A stretch of 47,274 nt of DNA, taken from positions 1 through 47,274 of the forward strand of contig JALCDF010000006.1 in assembly GCA_022641375.1 (NCBI GenBank). The letters run 5' to 3'. Source of the stretch: Megasphaera sp. GTDB taxonomy: Bacteria > Bacillota > Negativicutes > Veillonellales > Megasphaeraceae. Shown piece after piece: positions 27,657 to 37,062 of the stretch (the first letter of the stretch is position 1; every line of letters begins with the position of its first letter). The notes beneath the pieces were generated by a model, which worked only from the letters and a program-made list of their open reading frames with translations, had not been told where the DNA came from and did not search any database. Both the position numbers and the translations under genes were made by a program.

Positions 27657-29837
27657 TTACGATTCAGATTTAGATTTAGATTCAGTTTTCACCGGGACAA
27701 TTTCTGCCGGTGCTACCGTCTTTAAATCAGACGGCGTTTTCTTAACGATTTCTTTTACAACGGCTTTCTTCTTTCTTGTCCGTGTCGTTTTGCCCGCAGC
27801 AGATTTTGCTGTTGATTTTCTCGGTCGTTTCGTTGTCTTTTTTGCAGTATGGCCCGTTTCATCCGCTTTTTTCTTCGTCGTCCGTTTCCGTCTTACTTTA
27901 GGCTTGGCTGCGGTTTCATCAGAAAGCTGTTTTTTTTTGCCATTCGCTGGCTTAATCTGTAAATAAATAGTGGCTAAAGGCGGTAAGGTCAGTTCCAACG
28001 ACTGATTCATACCATGCATCGGAATATCCTGGGCCTCGAATTCACCTTCATTGAGGACGTTGGATCCACCAAATTCTTCGGCATCACTATTGAATACTTC
28101 AATATATGTACCCTTTTTAGGTACCCCGAAGCGATAGGAATGACGCACGACAGGTGTGAAATTGCAGGCAACAACCGTCATACTGTCATTGCTCTTGCCG
28201 TTGCGATAGAATACAATGACGCTGTTATCACAATCATCACAACTAATCCATGAGAATCCCGACCAATCGCAATCTTCTTCCCAGAATTCATTGTGTTCCG
28301 TATAATACTGGTTCAGTTTGCGCATGTAATCATGCATTGCCTTATGCATCGGATAATCCAACAAATGCCAGTCCAGGCTGTCGTCATATTTCCATTCGAT
28401 GACCTGTGCAAAATCACAGCCCATGAACAAAAGTTTCTTGCCCGGATGCGACATCCAGTAGCCGTAAAAAGCACGCAATCCGGCAAACTTCTGCCAATAA
28501 TCCCCCGGCATCTTACTCAGCAGTGAACATTTCCCATGGACAACTTCATCATGAGACAAGGGCAATATAAAGTTTTCCGAAAACGCATAACACAGTGAGA
28601 ACGTAATCAGATTGTGATTATCTTTGCGGAATAATGGATCCATGGACATATACCGCAACATGTCATTCATCCATCCCATATTCCATTTATAGTTAAATCC
28701 TAAGCCGCCTACATCAACGGGCTTCGTAACCAACGGCCACGCCGACGATTCTTCCGCAATCATGAGCGCATTGGGGAATACTGCGAATACAGCGGTATTT
28801 AATTTACGAATGAATTCGATGGCTTCAAGGTTTTCCCGTCCGCCGTATTTATTGGGCTGCCAATTTCCATCGGGATGTCCATAATCCAGATACAGCATGT
28901 TGGCCACGGCATCGATACGCAGTCCGTCGATATGGAACTGTTCCAGCCAAAACAGTGCACTGGAAACGAGGAACGACTGCACTTCTGTACGGCCGTAATC
29001 GAAATTCATCGTATCCCATTCCTTGTTTTCTGCCAGCATTTCATTTCCTGATTCGTAGCACGGTTCACCGTCAAAATGACGAAGTCCATGGGCATCGCGG
29101 CAGAAATGACCAGGAACCCAGTCCAGGATGACACCGATTCCGTTGCGATGGCATAAATCAACAAGATACATGAATTCTTCCGGACTGCCATAGCGACTGG
29201 TAACGGAAAAATACCCTGTTTCCTGATATCCCCAGGACCCGTCAAACGGATATTCACAAAGAGGCATGATTTCTATATGGGTATAATGCATATCCTTTAC
29301 ATATTTGACTAAAAGATCTGCTGTTTCTCTATACGTCAGCATTTCACCGTCGGCATTGCGGCGCCATGAGCCGAGATGGACTTCATAGGTCAGCATGGGG
29401 TTCCGATACGAATCATATTCCGGACGGCTTTCCATCCATTTTTTATCTCGCCACGTATAATGTAATTTAGTGATACGTGAAGCCGTGTTAGGACGTACTT
29501 CGGACCAAAAAGCATAGGGATCACTTTTTAAAATCACGTCTCCCGAAGCAGTCTTGATGGCATATTTATAGATACACCCTTCTTCGAGACCCGGTATATA
29601 CGTAACCCAGATGCCATTGCCATATTCGCATCGTTCCATGGGATTGGCATTTTGATCCCAATTATTGAAATCGCCTACTACACTGACTTGCTGTGCATGA
29701 GGAGCCCACACGGAAAATCGGACACAGGATTTACGGCGCAGTACCGTAAAGTGTGCGCCAAACATGCGAAAGCTGGAGTAATTAGTACCCTGATGATATA
29801 AGAAGGTACCATATTCATCGATTGCACTGAGTTTCAT
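27657..29837 (-). CDS. glgB: 1,4-alpha-glucan branching enzyme with a histone-like C-terminal tail
   Basis: GlgB makes alpha-1,6 branches in glycogen. Residues 25-130 form a CBM48 domain (FSVWAPHAQQVSVVGDFNNW). The GH13 barrel has D309 (GLRIDAVANM), E362 (IAEESSAW) and D430 (LPLSHDEVVHGK), followed by the beta C-domain ending near residue 630. The catalytic core is complete. Unusually, residues 632-726 form a low-complexity tail with about 25 Lys and 7 Arg, rich in Thr, Ala and Ser, resembling histone H1-like proteins. Branching enzymes normally end at the beta domain. It lies 20 nt after glgP. Confidence 0.96.
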   Translation of the reverse strand: MKLSAIDEYGTFLYHQGTNYSSFRMFGAHFTVLRRKSCVRFSVWAPHAQQVSVVGDFNNWDQNANPMERCEYGNGIWVTYIPGLEEGCIYKYAIKTASGDVILKSDPYAFWSEVRPNTASRITKLHYTWRDKKWMESRPEYDSYRNPMLTYEVHLGSWRRNADGEMLTYRETADLLVKYVKDMHYTHIEIMPLCEYPFDGSWGYQETGYFSVTSRYGSPEEFMYLVDLCHRNGIGVILDWVPGHFCRDAHGLRHFDGEPCYESGNEMLAENKEWDTMNFDYGRTEVQSFLVSSALFWLEQFHIDGLRIDAVANMLYLDYGHPDGNWQPNKYGGRENLEAIEFIRKLNTAVFAVFPNALMIAEESSAWPLVTKPVDVGGLGFNYKWNMGWMNDMLRYMSMDPLFRKDNHNLITFSLCYAFSENFILPLSHDEVVHGKCSLLSKMPGDYWQKFAGLRAFYGYWMSHPGKKLLFMGCDFAQVIEWKYDDSLDWHLLDYPMHKAMHDYMRKLNQYYTEHNEFWEEDCDWSGFSWISCDDCDNSVIVFYRNGKSNDSMTVVACNFTPVVRHSYRFGVPKKGTYIEVFNSDAEEFGGSNVLNEGEFEAQDIPMHGMNQSLELTLPPLATIYLQIKPANGKKKQLSDETAAKPKVRRKRTTKKKADETGHTAKKTTKRPRKSTAKSAAGKTTRTRKKKAVVKEIVKKTPSDLKTVAPAEIVPVKTESKSKSES

Positions 29838-29857
29838 ATTGATTATCCCCCCTGTTA

Positions 29858-32287
29858 CTAAAATTTGACAGGTCTGATATGCCAGATATCAGATGCATAT
29901 TGCTGAATCGTCCTGTCGCTGGAAAAATAGCCTGAATGGGCGATGTTAATAGCGCTGGACTTAGTCCAATCGCCGATTTTTGCATATCGTTCAGAAACTT
30001 TCTTCTGTGCTTTGCAGTACGAATCAAAATCTTTCAAAACGAAAAATTCATCATTTCGATCCAACAGTGATTCATACAGCATACTGAATGTTTCGCCGCC
30101 AAGAGAACCATCGACGAGAGCATCCATGATTTGGCGGATATTAGCATCTGAACTATACATATTCCAGGAAGAATATCCGCCGTGAGTATAGTAATTCATC
30201 ACTTCATTTGCCCGCAATCCAAACAATACAAAATTATCGTCACCGACTTCACGACGAATTTCTACATTGGCACCGTCTAACGTTCCCAACGTAATCGCAC
30301 CATTCATCATGAATTTCATATTCCCTGTTCCGGAGGCCTCTTTACCAGCTGTAGAAATCTGTTCGCTCACATCGGCTGCCGGGAAGACGATCTGGCCCAA
30401 CGAAACATTATAATTTTCCAGGAACAAGACACGCATCTGTTTAGACACCCTGCGGTCCCGGTTAATTAACCGCGCTACCACATTGATTAACTTAATCGTC
30501 TGTTTGGCTTCCCCGTATCCGGAAGCCGCTTTACCGCCAAACAAAAATGTATGCGGTACGATCTGCATTTCCGGATTGGCTTTGAGCAAATAATATAAAT
30601 GCAATACGTAAAAGATGTCGAGGAGCTGCCGTTTATACAAATGAATCCGCTTGACCTGCACATCAAAAATAGATGTGGGTGACAATTGAATATCATATTT
30701 ATTTTTTACATATTGCGCCAGGATTTTTTTACGACATTGTTTTACCTTGCCTAATTGTTCTTTAAATGCCGAATCATCGGCAAATTTCTCTAAATCGAGC
30801 AGCTTCGACGGCTTCTTGCGCCAGGCATCACCAATCGTATCATCAATGAGTCCCGATAACTGGGGATTAGACTGAATCAGCCAACGGCGATGCGATACCC
30901 CATTGGTCTTATTGGAAAAACGACCGGGAAAACAGGTATAGAACTGATGTAATGTCGAATCTTTCAAAATCTGTGAATGAATCTCCGCTACCCCGTTCGT
31001 GCTATGGCTCCCCATGACCGCCAGATGTGCCATATGTACCTGGCCATCCCAAAGGACCGCTACATCACACGCTTTGGCTTCATCATCGGGATATAATTTA
31101 CGTATATGACTGAGCCAGCGGTTATTAATCTCTTCAACGATAAGATAGATGCGAGGCAACAATTCTTTAAACATAGAAATAGGCCATTTTTCCATCGCTT
31201 CCGGCAGCACCGTGTGATTGGTATACGCTACCGTACGATTGGTGATTCCCCAGGCCGCTTCCCAGGATACTCCTTCTTCATCGATCAAAATACGCATCAA
31301 TTCTGGAATGACAAGGGCCGGATGCGTATCATTAATGTGAATACTGACATACTGGTCTAATTTATATATGCTTTCTTTATATTTATCTTTATAATGACGG
31401 ATAATACTTTGTACGCCGGCAGAAACAAAGAAATATTCCTGCATCAGCCGCAAATGACGCCCTTCTTCCGTGCTGTCATCCGGATAGAGAAAACGAGAAA
31501 TCTGCTGTACGCTGTTTTTATAATGGAACGCCCGATGCCGGTCACCTAATGACAATTCCCGGTACATATCTTCCCGCGAATATTCAGCCCGCCATAACCG
31601 AAGTGTATTGACGGTATCATTATGATACCCGATGACAGGAACATCATAGGGTACGGCCCGGACAGAAGAATACTTCTCATAAATACATTCCAGCTCGCCA
31701 TCTTCCGTCGGACGCATATAGGCATTGCCGCCAAAACGGACATTGACAGACTTGTCTACTTTTTTGATTTCCCACGGATACCCGTTAACCAGCCAGTTGT
31801 CCGGCAGTTCTACCTGTTGTTCATCAACGATACGCTGATTAAACAAGCCATATTGATAACGTATACTATTGCCGTTGCCCGGCATTTGCAAAGCTGCCAG
31901 AGAATCAATGAAACAAGCGGCCAATCTGCCCAGACCACCATTGCCAAGACCAGGATCCCGTTCCTGCGGAATAACATCATCTAAGTTCCAGCCCATATCC
32001 GTTAACGCATCGCGGCACACATCTTCCATATCCACGCCGATAAGATTCGACTGAAGCAATCTGCCAATTAAGAATTCGATGGAAAAATAATATACCTGCT
32101 TCGCTTTTTGTTCTACATAGGCTTCATTCGTACGAATCCAGTCGTCACTGACCAGATCACGTATCATATATGCAATCGTCTGATATACTTCGTTTAATGT
32201 CAGATCCGTTAATTCCTTTTCCCACAGGATATGAGCTTTTTCAGTAAATATTTTCTTAAACTCTTCCTTATCTTGCCATTTTTTCAT
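29858..32287 (-). CDS. glgP: Glycogen phosphorylase
   Basis: GlgP releases glucose 1-phosphate from glycogen ends and needs pyridoxal phosphate. The 809-residue protein has GNGGLGRLAACFIDSLA near the N-terminus and the PLP-lysine signature EASGTGNMKFMMNGA near the C-terminus, with RIHLYKRQLLDI between. Length is normal for bacterial GT35 enzymes. It lies 18 nt after glgD. Confidence 0.97.
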   Translation of the reverse strand: MKKWQDKEEFKKIFTEKAHILWEKELTDLTLNEVYQTIAYMIRDLVSDDWIRTNEAYVEQKAKQVYYFSIEFLIGRLLQSNLIGVDMEDVCRDALTDMGWNLDDVIPQERDPGLGNGGLGRLAACFIDSLAALQMPGNGNSIRYQYGLFNQRIVDEQQVELPDNWLVNGYPWEIKKVDKSVNVRFGGNAYMRPTEDGELECIYEKYSSVRAVPYDVPVIGYHNDTVNTLRLWRAEYSREDMYRELSLGDRHRAFHYKNSVQQISRFLYPDDSTEEGRHLRLMQEYFFVSAGVQSIIRHYKDKYKESIYKLDQYVSIHINDTHPALVIPELMRILIDEEGVSWEAAWGITNRTVAYTNHTVLPEAMEKWPISMFKELLPRIYLIVEEINNRWLSHIRKLYPDDEAKACDVAVLWDGQVHMAHLAVMGSHSTNGVAEIHSQILKDSTLHQFYTCFPGRFSNKTNGVSHRRWLIQSNPQLSGLIDDTIGDAWRKKPSKLLDLEKFADDSAFKEQLGKVKQCRKKILAQYVKNKYDIQLSPTSIFDVQVKRIHLYKRQLLDIFYVLHLYYLLKANPEMQIVPHTFLFGGKAASGYGEAKQTIKLINVVARLINRDRRVSKQMRVLFLENYNVSLGQIVFPAADVSEQISTAGKEASGTGNMKFMMNGAITLGTLDGANVEIRREVGDDNFVLFGLRANEVMNYYTHGGYSSWNMYSSDANIRQIMDALVDGSLGGETFSMLYESLLDRNDEFFVLKDFDSYCKAQKKVSERYAKIGDWTKSSAINIAHSGYFSSDRTIQQYASDIWHIRPVKF

Positions 32288-32305
32288 TATTTTTTATACC
32301 CTCTC

Positions 32306-33421
32306 TTAAACAACCATATGCTTCCCAATACATAACGGATTATCTTTTGTACCCGTCAGGACTGCTTCCGGCTGAATCACCGTATTCTTATCGCAAACCA
32401 CATAATCCAGATGAGCATCATCACCAATGATCGTATGCTGCATGATAATACTGTTACGGACAACCGCATTCTTACCGATATGGACCTTGCGGAATAAAAT
32501 AGAATTTTCTACCCGCCCTTCAATAACACACCCGTTCGCCACGAGAGAATTACTGATATGGGCTTCTTCCATGTATTTAGCCGGAGCTTCGTCTTTAATT
32601 TTTGTGTAAATATGATGCTGTGAATCTTTTAGAAATAGATCATGCCATGTTTGGACATTAAGTAAATCCATATTGACCTGGAAATACGAATTGATGGAAT
32701 CAATGCGCTTCGCATATCCCTGGTAATTATACCCGAAAATACGTAAACGGTCTACATTTCCCTTTAAAACATCGGTAATCAAATGCTTATATCCTTTGGC
32801 ATAGGCCTGCCGGACACAATGCTGGAATATTTCGGCGTCGATAATAATACCACGCTGATACAAATTTTCTCCTGCTTTGACCTGCGTGCGGGAATTTATA
32901 TCGGTAACACGTTCTTCGTCACTCATGGTAAGGAGATATCCTTCCCGGTCAAATTCAAATTTTTGTTTCTGATAAATCATAGTAACATCCGCATTATGGC
33001 GGCGATGGAAATGGAGAACTTCATCGTAATCAATATTCTGTACCATATTGCAGGCACTCAGTAAGACATATTTTTTATTGCCCTGTTTGATAAACAGTAA
33101 GTTTTTATAATACGCTGAGATATCGCCTTCAACCGGATGTATGATATCGACTACTTCTTCCGGCAGATAAAAGATGCCATCACCCTTCCGGGCCAGTCCC
33201 CATTCCTTACCGGAACGGATATGATCCAACACCGAACGGGATTGCGCTGATAACAGCAGCCCGACATTGACAATACCGGCATTCACCATGTTCGACAATG
33301 TAAAATCAATAATACGAAACTTGCCTCCGACCGGGATTGTGGCTAACGGACGCTGATCATTCAACTCTTTCAACGGATTAATATCGCGAAGATTAATTAT
33401 ACCAATCATATCATTGCTCAT
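32306..33421 (-). CDS. glgD: GlgD, regulatory subunit of ADP-glucose pyrophosphorylase
   Basis: The 371-residue protein has the nucleotidyltransferase fold followed by the left-handed beta helix, but its N-terminus reads IGIINLRDINPLKEL where catalytic subunits have AGGKGSRL. This marks the GlgD type of Firmicutes, which pairs with GlgC and changes its activity. The substrate region VGGKFRIIDFTLSNMVN is retained. GGGAG lies 10 nt before the ATG at 33421, 2 nt after glgC. Confidence 0.95.
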   Translation of the reverse strand: MSNDMIGIINLRDINPLKELNDQRPLATIPVGGKFRIIDFTLSNMVNAGIVNVGLLLSAQSRSVLDHIRSGKEWGLARKGDGIFYLPEEVVDIIHPVEGDISAYYKNLLFIKQGNKKYVLLSACNMVQNIDYDEVLHFHRRHNADVTMIYQKQKFEFDREGYLLTMSDEERVTDINSRTQVKAGENLYQRGIIIDAEIFQHCVRQAYAKGYKHLITDVLKGNVDRLRIFGYNYQGYAKRIDSINSYFQVNMDLLNVQTWHDLFLKDSQHHIYTKIKDEAPAKYMEEAHISNSLVANGCVIEGRVENSILFRKVHIGKNAVVRNSIIMQHTIIGDDAHLDYVVCDKNTVIQPEAVLTGTKDNPLCIGKHMVV

Positions 33422-33423
33422 AT

Positions 33424-34575
33424 CTATTCATCTCCCTTAGCAGGCTTGGCATTTTTCTCATTTCTGCCTAATACGGCAACGGAACCGTCCTTATTATGAA
33501 CGACTGTCCCTTCATAAATAGTACAATGTTCGCCAATGATCGCCTTGTCTACAACGGCATTCTTCTTGACAACGGAACCCGGCATAATGACCGACTCCGT
33601 AACTTTTGCCCCTTGTTCAATAATGACGTCATAAAAGATAACCGAATTGGTAACTGTACCGAGGATTTCAGCTCCTTCAGCAATAAGAGAACTCTTAGCA
33701 CTGCCTTCCGGACCGACAAAATGCGGTGGATTATTTTTATTTCCCGAATAAATGCGCCAATTCTTATCGCTCAGATCAATTGGCGGATCATCGGCGATCA
33801 AATCCATGTTAGCCTGCCATAAACTGTCAATAGTCCCGACATCCTTCCAGTATCCTTCGAACGGATATGCATACAATGGAAGTTTATCCGTTAACATAGC
33901 CGGAATGATATTTTTACCAAAATCATGTTCTGATTTTTCATCTTTCGCATCTTCAATCAAATAAGATTCAAGGACATCGCGGTTAAAAATATAAATCCCC
34001 ATAGAAGCCAGATTGCTTTCCGGTTTCGCCGGCTTTTCCTGGAATTTATTGACACGCATGTTTTCATCTGCGACCATGATACCGAATCGGCTGGCTTCAT
34101 CCCACGGTACGCGGATGGTCCCAATCGTAACATTAGCACCATGTTTCTTATGAAATGCCAGCATCTTAGCATAATCCATGGAGTAAATATGGTCACCGGA
34201 CAAAATGAGGACGTAATCATCACCAATTAAATCGATAAAATTCATATTCTGATAAATTGCATCCGCTGTACCACGATACCAATTTGAACCACCATCATGC
34301 TGATATGGCGGCAGGACAAAGGTCCCGCCTGTATCGGAATCAAGATCCCAGGAACTGCCGTTACCTACATACCAGTTCAATTCCAACGGTTGATACTGTG
34401 TTAAAATTCCTACCGTACCAATACCCGAATGACGACAATTACTCAGCGGAAAATCGATAATACGATATTTCCCGCCAAATAACAAACCAGGCTTCGCCTG
34501 ATTTTTTGTTAACACACCTAAACGGCTTCCTTTACCCCCGGCAAGTATCATTGCCAGACAATTTGATTTTCTCAT
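33424..34575 (-). CDS. glgC: ADP-glucose pyrophosphorylase, catalytic subunit
   Basis: GlgC makes ADP-glucose from glucose 1-phosphate and ATP, the committed step. The 383-residue protein has AGGKGSRL (12-19), [14 protein letters not shown], the DHIYSMDY metal loop and the beta-helix C-domain. The ATG at 34575 follows AGGGAGG; an in-frame ATG at 34611 lacks a site. It is the first gene of the operon, with a leader of about 120 nt. Confidence 0.97.
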   Translation of the reverse strand: MRKSNCLAMILAGGKGSRLGVLTKNQAKPGLLFGGKYRIIDFPLSNCRHSGIGTVGILTQYQPLELNWYVGNGSSWDLDSDTGGTFVLPPYQHDGGSNWYRGTADAIYQNMNFIDLIGDDYVLILSGDHIYSMDYAKMLAFHKKHGANVTIGTIRVPWDEASRFGIMVADENMRVNKFQEKPAKPESNLASMGIYIFNRDVLESYLIEDAKDEKSEHDFGKNIIPAMLTDKLPLYAYPFEGYWKDVGTIDSLWQANMDLIADDPPIDLSDKNWRIYSGNKNNPPHFVGPEGSAKSSLIAEGAEILGTVTNSVIFYDVIIEQGAKVTESVIMPGSVVKKNAVVDKAIIGEHCTIYEGTVVHNKDGSVAVLGRNEKNAKPAKGDE

Positions 34576-34704
34576 ATCATTGCCTCCCTGTTTAAAGAAA
34601 ACCATGCACATGTATGAATTCTAAATTCGTGTTATTTATTTATAACATGGCTTTCTTTTAATCTATACTTCGCCTAACGCTTACTCTATAAATGTTATAC
34701 ACTA

Positions 34705-34733
34705 ATTATACAACATTTTCATCATAAAATTAA
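34705..34733 (-). promoter_or_regulatory. Probable glycogen operon promoter
   Basis: TATAAT at 34705-34710 on the minus strand, with TTAATT 17 bp upstream at 34728-34733 as a weak -35. A run of seven C on the minus strand abuts the -35. Confidence 0.55.
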
Positions 34734-34970
34734 GGGGGGGAAACGAATACATTATCCATTTTAGGAAAAATTTAATTTACAAACAAGTATTACGTTAAAC
34801 TTTTTACTGTGTAAAAGTGTTTTAATATAGAAGTATCTCTTCAAAAATAATTTAAATGATTTTTATATTTTCTATATATTATTAACAAAACGTCGTATTT
34901 GAACAAGTTTTTTAAAATCATATCTTTTATATCATATTTAAATCATTTTCATCCTTACTATGGCCACTAT

Positions 34971-35006
34971 AAAAGGGCCGCTAAGAAAAATCTCAGCGGC
35001 CCTTTT
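34971..35006. terminator. Strong hairpin terminator, symmetrical
   Basis: A perfect 12-bp stem (AAAAGGGCCGCT with AGCGGCCCTTTT) and 12-nt loop. It has a T run in both directions and ends the ferredoxin gene transcript about 100 nt after its stop. Confidence 0.85.
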
Positions 35007-35103
35007 ATCGTACGTATTTATATATTTGCAAAATATTTACAATTTTATTTTCTTCTTACTAAATATATTTATATATCTGTTTTTATATCTGTATTACTGA
35101 AAT

Positions 35104-35868
35104 TTATAAGAAAAATTCATTTTTCTTTCGCGCGGTTAACACCGTACTCATTTTAAGAATAGCCGCATCCAGGACACGTTTATCTATTTTCCTCGCTTTT
35201 TGCGGACAGATATCTATGCAACGCATACAGGAAATACACTGTTCCGTATTCGTTTTTGTAAGGTTATCCGCATCGATGGCCCCTACAGGACATTCCTTCG
35301 CACAAAGGCCGCACTGATTACAGTTCTGATCCGCATCCGGTTTGAAGGGAACACCATGGTATTCCCGATAGGGTTTATTCCCGGGAATGATAACCTCTTC
35401 CATATCGTTTCCGGATATCACTTTTTTCTTGACAGCAGCAGCAAATGTTTTGATTTCTTTTTCATCTTCTATATCCGGACGCCCTGCCGCAAATTGCGTC
35501 ATGATCGAATGTCTGGCAACGGCCGCTATCGCTGCGACAGGATGGAAACCGGCTTCTTTTACGGTATTGCTCAATTCGAGCAAGGTATCATCATATGCCC
35601 GGTTGCCATAAGCACAAACCAACACGGCGTTGGCCCCATTCCCCTGCATGCACTGAATACGCTTGGCCGCAACAGCAGGTACCCGGCCACCAAAAGAAGG
35701 CACGGCAATAACACAAATATCTGACGGTTTAAATTGCCAGACATGGTAGTCGCTATCCTTCGGTAACAAGGTTATTACCGTTTTGGTATCTCCTAATACA
35801 GAACTGACTATAGCCGCGATTTTCCGGGTCCCCCCGGTCGGACTAAAGGTAATTTCATACAAGCTCAT
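35104..35868 (-). CDS. Flavodoxin-like plus two [4Fe-4S] ferredoxin protein (EFR1 family)
   Basis: The 254-residue protein has an N-terminal flavodoxin-like fold with FMN loop FSPTGGTRKIA, a middle segment VPSFGGRVP, and a C-terminal bacterial ferredoxin with two CxxCxxCxxxCP clusters (CNQCGLCAKECP and CISCMRCIDICP). It is an electron carrier, cytoplasmic, partner unknown. The ATG at 35868 follows AGGGAG; the ATG at 35916 is less likely. It is followed by a terminator. The nearby siroheme reductase is a possible partner. Confidence 0.88.
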   Translation of the reverse strand: MSLYEITFSPTGGTRKIAAIVSSVLGDTKTVITLLPKDSDYHVWQFKPSDICVIAVPSFGGRVPAVAAKRIQCMQGNGANAVLVCAYGNRAYDDTLLELSNTVKEAGFHPVAAIAAVARHSIMTQFAAGRPDIEDEKEIKTFAAAVKKKVISGNDMEEVIIPGNKPYREYHGVPFKPDADQNCNQCGLCAKECPVGAIDADNLTKTNTEQCISCMRCIDICPQKARKIDKRVLDAAILKMSTVLTARKKNEFFL

Positions 35869-36017
35869 ATCATACGCTCCCTTCAATATCTGGCCCATAT
35901 CCGGTCCTTCCTGCATACCATAAAATATATCTATAGATATTATTTTTATTTACAGCTTGTAACTATTTATACATTATCATACTTAACGATACGGCTGATT
36001 TCTACATGACTGAACGG

Positions 36018-36890
36018 TTATTTTACATGTTTCAGCTTATATTCTGTATTAAACATGCTGAACGAACAATATATCAGCAGTAGGATCATCAGTATCTGTA
36101 ATACAAATACATCCATAGAATGCACCATCTGTACCGCCGCCAAAACCCCGATGATACCGGCAACGGATCCGATGACCGCTTTACGCGTATACTGACCCGA
36201 TTCGATAAATTTATAGGCGCCGAAGCCACAGCTGATGACGTTCCCGGCCATGACGATAGGATACACCGTTTTTATGTCTACACCCAGGAGAAGCAGTACG
36301 GCTATGTTGGGTACCGTAGCTCCCATACCGATCATATTCAGGCCGCCGAAGATAAAAAATCCTGCCGCTGCCGCCATCAATCTCCACGATGATAATCCGA
36401 TAGCACTACCGCTTTCGCCGCCGAGGAAGAAGAGCTTGAAGATGATCATCAATGCCGTACATCCCAAGGTGAGTCCCATGGTATACCGTATCTTATGGAC
36501 ATCCAGCCCCACAATAATCCGCACGCCCAGATACGCTCCTAAGCTTTGCGCCGCAATACATACGGCCAGGGTAACCGCATCGACTTCTATGGTCGCTAAA
36601 AAAGCCAGCGCCATGGCTACCATGGGAAACATGGATTCCGTAATGACAGTGCCCGGCATGATTTTGTCATCTACTTTTTTAGCGAACTTATACAGGGATA
36701 CAGCTAATGCCGTGTCTGAAATGCCAAACGTAGCAAAGAACATGATGACCATAAGAGAGACAGAATAAAAAGGAATGCTCCCCTTTTCCTTCTTCATGAT
36801 GTCTTTTGTCTTACGTATGTTCTTGATAACAACAAAACTATACCAAAGAATAATGACTGTGACGAGCACTTGAACTACAAGTATAATCAT
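36018..36890 (-). CDS. Membrane permease of the TSUP (TauE/SafE) type
   Basis: The 290-residue protein has about eight hydrophobic helices with two similar halves (MFFATFGISDTALAV and FIFGGLNMIGMGATVP), the pattern of the TSUP family that moves sulfite, sulfoacetate or other organosulfur anions. The ATG at 36890 is preceded by AGGAAAGGG; the ATG at 36935 is unlikely. The substrate is unknown. Its position beside a siroheme reductase suggests sulfite, by context only. Confidence 0.75.
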   Translation of the reverse strand: MIILVVQVLVTVIILWYSFVVIKNIRKTKDIMKKEKGSIPFYSVSLMVIMFFATFGISDTALAVSLYKFAKKVDDKIMPGTVITESMFPMVAMALAFLATIEVDAVTLAVCIAAQSLGAYLGVRIIVGLDVHKIRYTMGLTLGCTALMIIFKLFFLGGESGSAIGLSSWRLMAAAAGFFIFGGLNMIGMGATVPNIAVLLLLGVDIKTVYPIVMAGNVISCGFGAYKFIESGQYTRKAVIGSVAGIIGVLAAVQMVHSMDVFVLQILMILLLIYCSFSMFNTEYKLKHVK

Positions 36891-37004
36891 AAAAATACCC
36901 TTTCCTCTTCGTATTATGCCATATCTACAATACATATATTAACAAATATCATCATTCGTTTCAACATGATTTTTAAAAAAATTATTGCCGTCATACCCTG
37001 CATG

Positions 37005-37039
37005 TAAAAACTGCCAGCAACGGTACACTACTGGCAGTT
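37005..37039 (-). terminator. Terminator after the siroheme reductase gene
   Basis: AACTGCCAG and CTGGCAGTT (9 bp) with a 13-nt loop, followed on the minus strand by TTTTT. Confidence 0.85.
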
Positions 37040-37062
37040 TCTCATTTCATACGATTACATTT

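Larger units (their letters stand above)
34576..35103. other. AT-rich gene-free region upstream of glgC
   Basis: This is the only gene-free stretch above 300 bp. It holds the glgC promoter and leader, a G7 tract (34734-34740), an AT-rich stretch with no open frame I would trust, and the strong hairpin at 34971-35006. I see no riboswitch I can name. Confidence 0.7.

Noticed and set aside
34734-34740. G7 tract upstream of the glycogen operon promoter as a phase-variable switch
   Set aside because: Seven bases is short for slipped-strand variation and chance occurrence is likely; no supporting structure seen.
35927-35940. Palindrome ATATCTATAGATAT between the TSUP and ferredoxin genes
   Set aside because: It is short and AT-only apart from its centre, so chance is likely in this AT-rich spacer. 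I could not pair it with another copy.
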